DNA of 64,000 nt from Rhodococcus pseudokoreensis (GTDB taxonomy: Bacteria > Actinomycetota > Actinomycetes > Mycobacteriales > Mycobacteriaceae). The notes under the pieces are model-generated. The model worked only from the letters and a program-made list of their open reading frames with translations, had not been told where the DNA came from and searched no databases. Location: the NCBI RefSeq assembly GCF_017068395.1, contig NZ_CP070616.1, forward strand, positions 1-64,000. The letters are read 5' to 3'. Positions 19,180 to 28,203 of the stretch are shown here, piece by piece (position 1 is the first letter of the stretch; every line of letters starts with the position of its first letter). Both the position numbers and the translations under genes were made by a program.

Positions 19180-19423
19180 GCACCTTCGCGGCACCCTGGC
19201 ACAGATGGAACGCCAGATGATCCGCGAACGCACCATGGCCGGTCTCCACTCCGCCCGGCGGGAGTGCCGCAGTCGGCGGTCGCCACCCGTAATAGCGGCG
19301 GGCCGCATCGAAACCGCACGAATACTGCGCGAACAGGGCAGGTTAGACGACGCGATCACCGACCCTCTCCGAGCGGGGGGATCTTCCGTTCGGTGTGCCC
19401 TTGCCGACATCAGTCGGGTGTAG
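19180..19423 (+). pseudogene. Serine resolvase/invertase C-terminal remnant
   Basis: The frame contains LAQMERQMIRERTMAGLHSA, matching the long E-helix of serine resolvases (family pattern LA..ERELIRERTMAGL), followed by a degenerate hinge and a partial helix-turn-helix (IETARILREQGRLDDAI). The catalytic N-terminus with its Ser is absent. Confidence 0.65.
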
Positions 19424-20343
19424 TGCCTGACAAAATCTACTTCTCTTGCCGAAAGGGCTGGCAGATCGCACCGCCGCAGATATGCGATAGTCGATCCACC
19501 GAACCTTCCGGCGCAAGAGAGGTTGCACTCGATACCACAGAACCACCCACCACACCGCGAACCCCAACGAAATGACGATCTTCAGCGCTGCCCCCAACAA
19601 CGTGAGGGCATCCTCGGCGTCAACAAGCAGCCCAGGCGCATTCCACAAGCCATGCATGACGATCAACCACCACAACCGTCGGAACCTGTAGTAGATCCAC
19701 ACCGCAGCCGAACCCCATACCAAGGCCCACACGAACCCGCCGGCGCCGTAGTACAAATGGAGTAGTCCGCGCATCGTGCCCGCCAGAATGATGATCGCAG
19801 GCAGTGGGAGACGCCCGATCAGAAGCACGACCGGCAATGCCGCGATCAGGCTCTTCTTCGAAGCCCGCCAACACGATGGTGAGATTCTGCAACCAACCAC
19901 CCGACTCGATCACCGGCGGAGGCAGTGGCTCCATCCGCAGACCCACGCCTACGCAAGTTAAAGCAAGGGCGACCGCGGCGATCTGGCCAGCACTCCACGC
20001 ACAGATCATCTCCACGGCCTGAACCACCACCAGGCGTCCGCCACCACCGGCGTTGCACCGGCAACAGCAACAGCACCAAACCGAGCGCAACGAACCCGAG
20101 CACCGAGCGGAAGAACTGCACCTCGAAACGGGACACGATCGAACCCCAGTCGCGCACTCGCGGTGCGGTCGACGGCGCTAGGAACTCACCCCAAGTCGAG
20201 ACAACCGCGGGCCCATATGCGACAGCCCAGATGGCCAGCAAAGCAACAATGAGCAGCGGACCAGCGACCATCGACCAGCGGACCGGGCCGACCGATCCCT
20301 TCTGCCTCGACAGACCTGGGAAGGACCGCAACGCGGAACTCAA
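19343..20343 (-). pseudogene. CPBP-family intramembrane metalloprotease, frameshifted
   Basis: Three frames on the minus strand join into a polytopic membrane protein. The start (20343) overlaps the stop of the upstream M48 gene. The Glu-Glu motif is in VLAGFEEE, broken by a frameshift near 19880, and later motifs are MRGLLHLYYG and IVMHGLWNAPG with the expected His residues. Another shift lies near 20050. CPBP proteases cleave membrane substrates and often serve immunity or maturation roles. Confidence 0.65.
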
Positions 20344-21113
20344 CGACCGGCCTGCGGAAGTGATGCGCGGCGAATCTGCCGACGAAATCTCAACCGGTGA
20401 GTCGGGTGAAGCAGATCGTTCCCTCCCTGCGCCTGTGTTTCGATCATGTCCAGGCAGCTTGCAGCGCGGACGATGCCACCGTGGTCACACATGAAGTCAT
20501 CTGCGCGGAATTCACAGAGCCACGACAGCGGAATGAAGGCAAGTGCTCCCAGAAGCAGTAAGAGCAGGCCGATCACGAAGCCCACGTACACAATCGGCAA
20601 CTCCCAAAACAGATCCACGAGCGCGGCTGCGACGAGTAACCCGCCCGCACCGACGACCGGCCACCACCGCGCGCGCAGCAGGGTTGCCTCGGCACGGTGA
20701 CCCAACTCGTGCAGAATCAGCCCCTCAAACCAGTACCCGACGAACCAGTCGACACCGAAATCGCTTCGTCCGCGAACCTCGGGATTGAGGACCAGGTCGT
20801 CGGTCTTGTAGTGATACGCCGCAAGCCCTAGTGCCCTCTGCCGATCAAAAACCACATTCGGAATGGTCGATTGACCAACCCGGAGCGCGAGGTCACGAAC
20901 CGTCACGCGTATCGCCTCTTCAGCCGCGGCGAGCGTCGGATCACCAGAGGCATCCACGGCAGACATGTCGGACGGATCGCCCATCCCTATCGACTCCCGC
21001 CACGGCCGCCCGACCACTTGCCGGCTGCGCCCGTCCGGCAGCAGATCCACAGACCACACAGCATGATGAACCTCCCTGAAAGTCCGAAGCTCGCGTGTCG
21101 AGACTCCGTTCAT
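20340..21113 (-). CDS. M48-type zinc metalloprotease
   Basis: This 257-residue protein has the zinc motif LILHELGHRAEATLL, two hydrophobic segments after it, and the third ligand Glu in WLCEFRADDFMCDHG, the order typical of HtpX/M48 peptidases. ATG 21113 is the longest start; ATG 20984 is an alternative. It overlaps the CPBP protease gene by 4 bp, giving a two-protease membrane operon. Confidence 0.8.
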   Translation of the reverse strand: MNGVSTRELRTFREVHHAVWSVDLLPDGRSRQVVGRPWRESIGMGDPSDMSAVDASGDPTLAAAEEAIRVTVRDLALRVGQSTIPNVVFDRQRALGLAAYHYKTDDLVLNPEVRGRSDFGVDWFVGYWFEGLILHELGHRAEATLLRARWWPVVGAGGLLVAAALVDLFWELPIVYVGFVIGLLLLLLGALAFIPLSWLCEFRADDFMCDHGGIVRAASCLDMIETQAQGGNDLLHPTHRLRFRRQIRRASLPQAGR

Positions 21114-21346
21114 CCGGCCTCACAGGTCCTCCCACCTGTGTCGCCGATGACAGTCTGCCGTGCGACCCCGACACGCGGTGCGCCATACCACCGCGGGCGA
21201 GTCCGCGAATGTCCTGTGCCAACGGCGTCCATGGTCGGTTTCAACGCGTGCCGGACTGGTGGGTGTAGTGGTCGGCTCGGTCGGTACGATCCGCATCGTG
21301 TTCGTCGGGGAACGGGCACGGAGAGTTAACTGGGAGGGGATCGTCG

Positions 21347-22516
21347 ATGCCAACGTTCGCGGGCTACGTAAGGAGCACAGATCTGAAACGACGCACCGCA
21401 CTGGCCTTCGCGGCGTCCGTGAGCGCGACACTTCTCACTGCCGCACCCGCCGCCCTGCCCGGCGACACGCACCCGGCGGGTACGTTGCTCGATGAGCAGC
21501 ATGTCACCGCAGCGGTGCTCCCGGCCGGCGCCGCGGACACCAGCACTGTCATCCGCTATTCCACCTTGCGAACCGCCACCGAAGCCGGAGAGTCCACCGG
21601 GTCGATATTCCTGCCGCAGGGCGCACCACCCGCCGGTGGATGGCCCGTCGTGTCCTACGCGCACGGCAACGTCGGCATCGACGACGAATGTGCACCGTCG
21701 GTCACCGGATCCGATGACGTCGAACGGGAATTCATCCACCGGTGGCTCTCCGCCGGCTACGCCGTTGCGGCCACCGACTACGCCGGGATCGGCACCGACG
21801 GAGTCAACGCGTACACCGACGGACCCGCGGCCGGCGCCAACACCGTCGACATCGTCCGCGCCGCCCACCAGCTCTACGGTGACCAACTCAGCGACCGGTG
21901 GATCGCCGCGGGCCTGTCCCAAGGTGGTCACGCCACCTACTTCGCCCACCAGGCCACCACCCGCACACCCGAACTCGACTTCCGCGGCGCGATCGCCGTC
22001 GCCGCCCCCACCCACCTCGACCAGCTCTTCCCGCTGGCCGGACCAAACTTCCCCGCCGTGCCGGTCGCTGGGATCGCACACTACGTCCTCTACACCCTCG
22101 CCGGACTCGACGACACTCGTCCGGAACTCGGAATCCGCCAGTATCTGACCCCCACTGGCATCGAGTTGATGGAGAAGGCGAAGGCAACCTGCAACAACGA
22201 CCTGAACGACTATTTGAGCGCTCACCCGGTGATCGTCGCGGAACTGTTCACCACCCCACTCGACACCCCCGGCCCCCGTGAGGCGCTCGATGAGATGCAG
22301 CACGTCCCCACCGATGGGTTCGACCGACCGATCCGGGTCGTGCACAGCCTCGCAGACACCAAGGTTCCGATCCCGCTGACCTGGGCACAACTCACCGAAA
22401 TGCGTTCCAGTGCCCTGGACGTCGAGTATCAGCAACTGTCAGAGGTGGACCATGCTCACAGCCTCACCGCGTCGATGCCCGAATCCCTGGACTTCGCCGC
22501 CCGGGTCCTGCGCTGA
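21347..22516 (+). CDS. Secreted lipase/esterase (LIP family)
   Basis: This 389-residue alpha/beta hydrolase is probably exported: basic start then ALAFAASVSATLLTAAPAAL as signal peptide. SYAHGNVGIDD forms the oxyanion region, AAGLSQGGHATYF carries the nucleophile Ser, and the acid and His are likely in HSLADTKVPI and EVDHAHSL. The layout matches secretory triacylglycerol lipases of actinobacteria. It stands alone in its orientation. Confidence 0.85.
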   Translation: MPTFAGYVRSTDLKRRTALAFAASVSATLLTAAPAALPGDTHPAGTLLDEQHVTAAVLPAGAADTSTVIRYSTLRTATEAGESTGSIFLPQGAPPAGGWPVVSYAHGNVGIDDECAPSVTGSDDVEREFIHRWLSAGYAVAATDYAGIGTDGVNAYTDGPAAGANTVDIVRAAHQLYGDQLSDRWIAAGLSQGGHATYFAHQATTRTPELDFRGAIAVAAPTHLDQLFPLAGPNFPAVPVAGIAHYVLYTLAGLDDTRPELGIRQYLTPTGIELMEKAKATCNNDLNDYLSAHPVIVAELFTTPLDTPGPREALDEMQHVPTDGFDRPIRVVHSLADTKVPIPLTWAQLTEMRSSALDVEYQQLSEVDHAHSLTASMPESLDFAARVLR

Positions 22517-22958
22517 GCGCACCCTCGGCCGCCCGAGGTCATGAGTCGGCCCCGGATGGCGTGCCGACACCCGTCGATCCGTGAGCAGTGGCGACTATGA
22601 GGGTGGACCTGGTGGCAGGGGGAGGGCAGCCGCCGATTTCATCACCGTGACGGAAGTGCGGAGCAGGTCGGGGTCTGTCTACTTCGATGCCGAGGGCGGG
22701 TGCCGCGGAAAGTGGGCATCGCCATCCCACGTACGAAGACACGGTCTGCTAGCGTAGCGCTGCTAGCTATCAGCGCTACGCTAGCAATCGTAAACTTCTT
22801 GGCTTGATCGTCGGCGAGACCACCCGAGGCCTGGGTTGCGGTCCACCCACTCGGCCGAGCCCCTTCGGGGGTGGGGCGGTGAACCGGGGGTTCCGACACT
22901 CGGAGATCGTCACCGGCGGCGCGGGGCGTTCCGTTCGTCGGACCGGGCTCCGAACCCA
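22517..22958. other. Intergenic region with long palindrome
   Basis: No reliable gene is seen in about 440 bp. The notable content is the 15-bp inverted repeat at 22748-22785. Confidence 0.5.
22748..22785. repeat. Perfect 15-bp inverted repeat, 8-bp spacer
   Basis: GCTAGCGTAGCGCTG and its exact reverse complement flank CTAGCTAT. The arms are made of overlapping GCTAGC and AGCGCT units. The size and internal repetition suit a protein-binding site (partition site, iteron or operator) more than a terminator, since no T-tract follows. No cognate protein gene is recognised nearby. Confidence 0.7.
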
Positions 22959-23453
22959 TCATCGACGGGCCCCGGACCCGAACGCGGTGGTGGGGAAGGG
23001 GCTGGGACCGAGCGTGAGGGTGACTGAGGTGGGGTGGAGTCCGACCTGTGGCCAGCCGGTGGTGAGGGGCAGTGATCCGGTGGTCGGGTAGGTGCCGATC
23101 CAGTACTGCGGCGTGGTTCGATACGGCCCGGATCCCTCCTGTCCGGAATCGGGTGTCAGGTGGAACGGGTCGGCGTACCCGTCGAGGTCGTCGGCGCCGA
23201 CGCGCACGGCCAGATAGGACCACTGCGCCGACCAATCACCGGGGTCGGTCAGGGCCCGGGTTTCGTAGCGCGCGAAGTCGGCGCGGTCACCGGTGACGCA
23301 CAGCGTGAACCGCAGCAGCAACCCGGACGAGAACGCGGTCGCCGCGGACAGCTCGAGGGCGAGGTCCTTCTCCGCCGCGATCGGCATGCCCGCGTGCACG
23401 ACGATCCCTCCGGTGGTGGGCGGCGCGAGGGCCGACCAACGATGGCGGCGCAT
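22959..23453 (-). CDS. Hypothetical protein
   Basis: This 164-residue protein has beta-rich stretches (LALELSAATAFSSGLLLRFT, WSYLAVRVGADD) and no known domain. No membrane segment is seen. It reads toward the palindrome at 22748. Confidence 0.55.
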   Translation of the reverse strand: MRRHRWSALAPPTTGGIVVHAGMPIAAEKDLALELSAATAFSSGLLLRFTLCVTGDRADFARYETRALTDPGDWSAQWSYLAVRVGADDLDGYADPFHLTPDSGQEGSGPYRTTPQYWIGTYPTTGSLPLTTGWPQVGLHPTSVTLTLGPSPFPTTAFGSGARR

Positions 23454-23639
23454 GCTTCATCGTCGCACCACCCGGCCCCGCAATGCCTGTGAATCTCCTG
23501 AGAGTCCCACTCCAGAAGGTGATTTGAGGACATAACCTACAGGCCGGTAACGCCGATCAGGGGTGCACATCCACCGGAAAAGTCCGCCAGGGGAGTGTAT
23601 CTATCCGCTCCAGGTAGCGGGCGGAACATGCCGGCCGGA

Positions 23640-23879
23640 TCAGAGGGCGGCAATGACCAGGCCGGCGACGCCGGCGACCGCGACGAGCGCGAAAAGAGCC
23701 AGCGGGAAGAATCCGAGGACAGTGCACACCAGGGTCGTCAGCACGGCCAGGCCGATGATCACGGCGATACCCGCTTCCCAGGACTCGAGCAGCGCCATGT
23801 CGGCCGGCGCGGGCTCGTCGCGACCGGCGGCGCGGGTGGGCTGTGTGGTGTGTAGATGCGGGCCGGGGACGGCGGTCAC
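23640..23879 (-). CDS. Small membrane protein behind a CIRCE operator
   Basis: This 79-residue protein (GTG start) has about 30 soluble residues and then two helices, AGIAVIIGLAVLTTLVCTVL and LALFALVAVAGVAGLVIAAL. A perfect CIRCE element lies 67 bp upstream of its start, so it should be repressed by HrcA and induced by heat or protein misfolding. Function is unknown. Confidence 0.6.
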   Translation of the reverse strand: MTAVPGPHLHTTQPTRAAGRDEPAPADMALLESWEAGIAVIIGLAVLTTLVCTVLGFFPLALFALVAVAGVAGLVIAAL

Positions 23880-23945
23880 GGGTGCTGCGGATCCTTTCTG
23901 GGCGTTGCAGGTTCGTGCGGGTTGGTGTCACCGCGTGCAGAGAAT

Positions 23946-23972
23946 TTAGCACTCTCCACGATGGAGTGCTAA
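23946..23972. promoter_or_regulatory. CIRCE element (HrcA operator)
   Basis: TTAGCACTC, a 9-base spacer, then GAGTGCTAA: an exact match to the CIRCE consensus bound by the heat-shock repressor HrcA. CIRCE normally precedes groES/groEL or hrcA-dnaK operons; here the only plausible downstream gene is the small membrane protein at 23879. Confidence 0.85.
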
Positions 23973-24024
23973 TGCATTGTTCTGTCGGCATGACTCGGTG
24001 AACACCGCGGTCGACTGCACACGA

Positions 24025-25185
24025 TTAGGAGTGTTGACCGGAGTGCGGAGCTGTCTCCCTGCTCGGGAACGGGTCGGACCGCGAATGACGGGTCGACCCC
24101 GAATGGTGAGGACGGTTCACCCTGTTGGTGGAGCGGCCAGCCCCGCATGGAGATCGCTCGAGCGGCGAGCAGCACTGTCGGGGTTGCTCGTGCCGGCTAG
24201 CAATTCCGCTGTCGGGTTCGGCGATTCCGGCGCAGCCGGGTCCCCAGGTTGGGGCGTCGAGGACGGTCCGGAGACTGGGGGAGCGGACGAAGTGATCGGT
24301 CCGCAACCGGGAACCGGGGTGCCCGAGATCGGTGAGCGCCCTCTCGGCATCGGTGAGGCGAAGCGGCGTCAGGTCGATGCGGATCCGCAGGAAGTACAGC
24401 ACCGCACCACCGGATCGCGGGATCGTCATGGGGTCGGACACCACGACCGTCGGCGGGTACACCCACCCGTCGTCGACGGAGACGAAGACGACCACGTCGC
24501 CGCGCCGGACAGCGCTGGTGCGGTCGAGGCGCAACGATTCGAGCCCGTACCTGACCGCCGGCCCTGCCGTGGCCGGTCGCCGCGACCGGTGCTCGTCGAG
24601 CACATGCTGTTCGGTGGGACTGGGCTCGTAGTCGACGGCATGCTTGACGAACATCCGGGTGACCGGGACCGGCAGAAACCCGGCCTCCGGGTCGCGGATT
24701 CGACCGGTCACCCCGGGGATCGGCACCGCCCGGCCGATCTCCCACTCCCGAGCGGCATTATCGATGAAAACCGCATCGACTTCGGTGATCTCGTCGATGC
24801 GGTCGATGAACGTCCGCACCGAATCAATCACCTCGGGGTCATCGGTGATGATGACGGCATCGTCGGCGAAGGCCGAGTTCTCGGAGGCATTCGCCGACCC
24901 GACCACCGCTCGCCGACTGGTGACGATGACCTTCGCATGCAGGGTCGGCGACGACAGCACCCGAACACCCTTGTTGAGGTAGTAGGCGAGGGCCGCGGGG
25001 GAGGTGGCATGCGCCCGGATCGCGCCCTTGGACGCGTTGACGACCAACAAGTCACCGGCGCGCAGGGGAAGCAGCTCTGGTGCGTCCTGGCCGAGGTAGG
25101 CGATCGCCGCGCGGCGGGCGCCGCGGGTGCCGATGGCGCGGGTGATGTGTGGCCATGGGCTCGGTCCGTGGAAAGTGGTCCCCAT
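24025..25185 (-). CDS. PLD-like (HKD) domain protein
   Basis: In this 386-residue protein the block LHAKVIVTSRRAVVGSANAS around residue 94 has the HxK and GSxN signature of phospholipase D-fold enzymes, a family that includes nucleases and phosphotransferases. Only one HKD motif is present, so a homodimer would form the site. The C-terminal 70 residues are Pro/Ser/Arg-rich and may be read out of frame. It is divergent from the ART-like gene at 25468; possible DNA-acting role (inference). Confidence 0.7.
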   Translation of the reverse strand: MGTTFHGPSPWPHITRAIGTRGARRAAIAYLGQDAPELLPLRAGDLLVVNASKGAIRAHATSPAALAYYLNKGVRVLSSPTLHAKVIVTSRRAVVGSANASENSAFADDAVIITDDPEVIDSVRTFIDRIDEITEVDAVFIDNAAREWEIGRAVPIPGVTGRIRDPEAGFLPVPVTRMFVKHAVDYEPSPTEQHVLDEHRSRRPATAGPAVRYGLESLRLDRTSAVRRGDVVVFVSVDDGWVYPPTVVVSDPMTIPRSGGAVLYFLRIRIDLTPLRLTDAERALTDLGHPGSRLRTDHFVRSPSLRTVLDAPTWGPGCAGIAEPDSGIASRHEQPRQCCSPLERSPCGAGRSTNRVNRPHHSGSTRHSRSDPFPSRETAPHSGQHS

Positions 25186-25467
25186 ACCAACTGACGGTAG
25201 CGGCCCATACGTGAGTGGGTGCACTGTTGGTCGCCATGCTTTGGCGGAGCCTGATGCCGGGCACGATCTTTCGGTATAGTTTCGGGCATCCGGCGGAGAC
25301 GCCGGCGACACGCACGCCGAACGTTGTTGATGGTTTGGTCGCCAGATGACGCACGTTCGCCGTGGCACCCACCAGGTGTGGGTCCGAGCGTGGCAGATGG
25401 TTACTAAGGCCCGTCTGCCACGCTTCGTCGTATCCACGGGGCGAAATCCGAGGCGGGGAGGCGACGG

Positions 25468-26352
25468 GTGGCATACAGCATCAGCCCGGACACCAGGGAC
25501 ACTCGCCTGGACCCCGAGGCCGGCATCAGCACCACCCCGGCCGCCAAGCCCGCCGGCTACCGCACGGCAGCAAACTATGACGACCGTGCCGCCGACCGCG
25601 ACGGGGCCCGGGAACTGGACCGGATGGTCGAGGAGGCCCAATTCACCCGTGCCCGCAAAGACCTCGAGCGAGCCTTCCCCCGGACCACGGTGCCGGAGGT
25701 GTCCGAGCGGAAACGCCGGGAGCTGCCGATCCCGGATTCGATTCGCCAGCCACCGAGTTCGCGGCAGCGCAAGGCCCGGTCGGTGAACAAGAACCGGGCG
25801 CAAACCCAGCTTCCGAAGGTCGGGTACACCGCGGTGCAGAACCTGATCACCGACCCCGACCGGTGGGACGAGGTCAGCGGCGCGCTCTCACGCGCGCGGG
25901 GCGACGCCCAGCAGTTGGAGGAGAAGATGCGCTCCCAGGTCCAGCGTGTCGATCGCGCGATTCAGACCGCGGAACGGTTCAACGACCGCGGCCACATCCT
26001 CTACGCCGCCGTCCGACTCCCACACACGGCACCACAGGAGGCGGCGAACCTGCCGTCGACCCTGCAACCCGGCTCCCGCCTCGAGTTCGACCGGTACACC
26101 GGGGCGGCGCATGCCCTTCACGAACTCGATCAGACACTGACCGAACGGGACGTTGTGTTCGAGATCGACACCGGCCGGGGCATGTATCTGGGACGCTCGG
26201 ACACGGTCGACGACACCGCGCACCTGCTACCGCGCGGGATGCGGTTCGAGGTGATCTCCTCCGGCCCTGGGCGTTACCGCCGACCGGATGGATCGATCGG
26301 CGAGCAGATGATCGTGCAACTGAAAGACATCACCGACGAGAAGGGGTTGTGA
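25468..26352 (+). CDS. ADP-ribosyltransferase-like protein
   Basis: This 294-residue protein has a long charged, helical N-terminal half (AQQLEEKMRSQVQRVDRAIQ), then about 110 residues resembling the ART fold: GHILYAAVRLPHT, LEFDRYTGAAH, VVFEIDTGRGMYLG and LLPRGMRFEVIS, like the E-x-LLPRG-x-F ending of bacterial ARTs. The usual catalytic Glu just before LLPRG is replaced by TAH, so activity is uncertain. GTG start with GGGAG upstream. It lies next to the type IV-B locus. Confidence 0.5.
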   Translation: MAYSISPDTRDTRLDPEAGISTTPAAKPAGYRTAANYDDRAADRDGARELDRMVEEAQFTRARKDLERAFPRTTVPEVSERKRRELPIPDSIRQPPSSRQRKARSVNKNRAQTQLPKVGYTAVQNLITDPDRWDEVSGALSRARGDAQQLEEKMRSQVQRVDRAIQTAERFNDRGHILYAAVRLPHTAPQEAANLPSTLQPGSRLEFDRYTGAAHALHELDQTLTERDVVFEIDTGRGMYLGRSDTVDDTAHLLPRGMRFEVISSGPGRYRRPDGSIGEQMIVQLKDITDEKGL

Positions 26353-26564
26353 TGGGATTGTTCACCGACGGCAAGGGCCGCCCCGAGCTGGTTATGCACC
26401 CGGACATCAAGCTGGGACGCGCACATTACCGGCCTGTCGACGACGAGCCCGAGCCGGAGGAGACGCCGAAGCAGCGCGCGCGCCGCGAGCTGAAGATGCG
26501 GCTGAGCGCCGAGAAACGGGCACGGGAGAAGAAAGAAAAGCCCGGAGACACCAACCCCCAGTAG
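26352..26564 (+). CDS. Small charged hypothetical protein
   Basis: This 70-residue protein starts within the stop region of the ART-like gene (GTGATG), indicating coupled translation. The C-terminal half is highly charged and helical (KQRARRELKMRLSAEKRARE). It may be a partner or antidote of the upstream protein (inference). Confidence 0.6.
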   Translation: MGLFTDGKGRPELVMHPDIKLGRAHYRPVDDEPEPEETPKQRARRELKMRLSAEKRAREKKEKPGDTNPQ

Positions 26565-26704
26565 GGGTGACGCCTCCGGCTCATCCTGTGCAACCGCAGT
26601 AACCGAGACACTACCTCAGGTAGTGCAGCAGTGACGGGAGCCGGGACCTCATGGATTGGCAGTAGCGCGCGACGTCACCGACGTCGTTCGCGGTGATGCA
26701 GCCG

Positions 26705-27508
26705 TCAGGTCATCTGCCGAATGCGAGGCAAGGTGTCGGCAATCTGCTCGAAGAGGGTGGGCCAGCCGCGCCGCAGCCAGGTCAGCCGGCCGCGGTCAAG
26801 GTGCCCGCCGTCAATCAGGTGCGAGAGCCGGTGCTGGTGTTCGGGCACACCGAGTTCGCGGAGTCTGGTGTAGACGGGATTGACCGGTAATCGGTGTCGG
26901 GCGATGTGCGCCCAGACGTCGGTGGTGGCCCAGTTCCAGATCGGCCCATACGCGGTGGTGCCGTCCGCGCGGACGATGACCCCGTCACGGAGACCCTTGC
27001 GGGTGTAGAGCAGGCGGCGGGCGGCCGATTCGTCGGCCCGCACACCCCACAACTCACCCGGCCCGAGGAGCCGGTGCGCGCGGCGGGCGGGCTCGGCGAT
27101 CAACACCTCGTGCAAATCCATCGCGGCTGCTGTGACGTCGGCGGTCGCGTGGTGGTCCCACAACCCGGAGTCGGCGAGGACATCGAGCAGCGGCGGATCA
27201 GTACGGATCCGGTGCAGATCCAGCCCCCAAGTGTGGGCGAGTTCGGTGAGGTAGTCGTAGGTTTCGGGGTAATCGAGACCGGAATCGAAGAACACCACCG
27301 GCACATCCGGATCAACCCGGCGGGCCAGGTCGAGAACGACTAACGAGTCTTTGCCGCCGGAGAACGCGACGTACCCGTCATGCGCGGTCAGGTGCGCCTC
27401 GATCCGCGTGAGGATGGTGTCGACGGCGGCCGGGCCGGCCTTCGTCGACGGTGCCCGCAATCCACGGAGCACGGTCAGGTCCAGGCCGGGGCCGGCTGCA
27501 TCCACCAC
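26705..27508 (-). CDS. cysH-like: CysH-like (PAPS reductase family) protein of type IV-B CRISPR
   Basis: This is a 267-residue adenine-nucleotide alpha-hydrolase family protein. GYVAFSGGKDSLVVLDLARR holds the SGGKDS P-loop; VPVVFFDSGLDYPETYDYL and LWGVRADESAARRLL follow as in PAPS reductases and DndC. The catalytic C-terminal Cys of assimilatory CysH is missing, so it is not a normal sulfate-assimilation enzyme. It is transcribed divergently, about 23 bp from csf1. CysH-like proteins are the known hallmark companion of array-less type IV-B systems. GTG 27508 is chosen, though a later GTG is possible given the short gap. Confidence 0.87.
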   Translation of the reverse strand: MVDAAGPGLDLTVLRGLRAPSTKAGPAAVDTILTRIEAHLTAHDGYVAFSGGKDSLVVLDLARRVDPDVPVVFFDSGLDYPETYDYLTELAHTWGLDLHRIRTDPPLLDVLADSGLWDHHATADVTAAAMDLHEVLIAEPARRAHRLLGPGELWGVRADESAARRLLYTRKGLRDGVIVRADGTTAYGPIWNWATTDVWAHIARHRLPVNPVYTRLRELGVPEHQHRLSHLIDGGHLDRGRLTWLRRGWPTLFEQIADTLPRIRQMT

Positions 27509-27531
27509 ACTTGGCAGGTTACGGTGCCGCC

Positions 27532-28203
27532 ATGACCCTCGCCGCCGACACCGATGTCGTCTGGGCCGCCTACACCGCCGCCTCCGGGTCCGTCGACGCG
27601 GCAACACCCGACGACCGAACGACGGGGTGCGCGCGCTGCGGCCACACCACACCGGTGATGACCCCGGTCGGGCAGGTGATCTCCCGGCGGTTCACCGGCT
27701 TCGAATCCTGGACGAACCTGGCCGCCCGGAAACTGTGTCAGGTGTGCGCGTGGGCATACCGAGACCGGACGTTGCGCTCCGACGCGCGTATCGTCACCCG
27801 TGATCCCGCCACACTGAGAACGGCGACCCCCACACTGCTACACCAGGTGCTCTCCACCACCCTCGGCGCGGACACCGCGGTGATCGTGCCGCTGCGGCCC
27901 GGCCGCAAACACCTGATACCCGATGCCCGTTGGGGCGCCGTCACGGTCGACGACAGCCGGCTGAATTGGGCGGCAGAAGATGCCCGCCGCCTCGAGGTGA
28001 TGTGCCGGCTCCGCGACCGCGGCTTCACCGAAACCATGCTCCGCGACAACGCCCCCACCTACTCCGTGGTGCACCGCCTCCCGGCCGACCGCTGGCCACA
28101 GGTCTTCGACGACTGGAACCTGTTGGCGCCGTGGCGGCACGCGGACCCGTGGTGGGAGGTCGGCCTCCGCGCCACCCGACACCAGCACACTCCGGCACCA
28201 TGA
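27532..28203 (+). CDS. csf1: Type IV-B CRISPR protein Csf1 (large-subunit-like)
   Basis: This 223-residue protein has a two-pair Cys zinc site, GCARCGHTT near residue 33 and LCQVCAWAYRDR near residue 79, with FTGFESWTNLAARKL between them, the pattern of Csf1. Csf1 plays the Cas8-like part in type IV effector complexes. It heads a tight rightward set csf1-cas11-csf2-csf3, with the cysH-like gene on the other strand. No DinG helicase, Cas1/2 or Cas6 gene is in the window. Confidence 0.85.
   Translation: MTLAADTDVVWAAYTAASGSVDAATPDDRTTGCARCGHTTPVMTPVGQVISRRFTGFESWTNLAARKLCQVCAWAYRDRTLRSDARIVTRDPATLRTATPTLLHQVLSTTLGADTAVIVPLRPGRKHLIPDARWGAVTVDDSRLNWAAEDARRLEVMCRLRDRGFTETMLRDNAPTYSVVHRLPADRWPQVFDDWNLLAPWRHADPWWEVGLRATRHQHTPAP

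Noticed and set aside
22640-22740. Possible ParA remnant next to the 22748 palindrome
   Set aside because: A minus-strand MAMPT start was noticed, but no Walker A or deviant P-loop follows, so the link is not supported.
26705-27508. Assimilatory PAPS reductase or DndC phosphorothioation protein
   Set aside because: The C-terminal catalytic Cys motif is missing and no sulfate-assimilation or dnd genes are near; the csf1 neighbour identifies it as the IV-B CysH-like protein.
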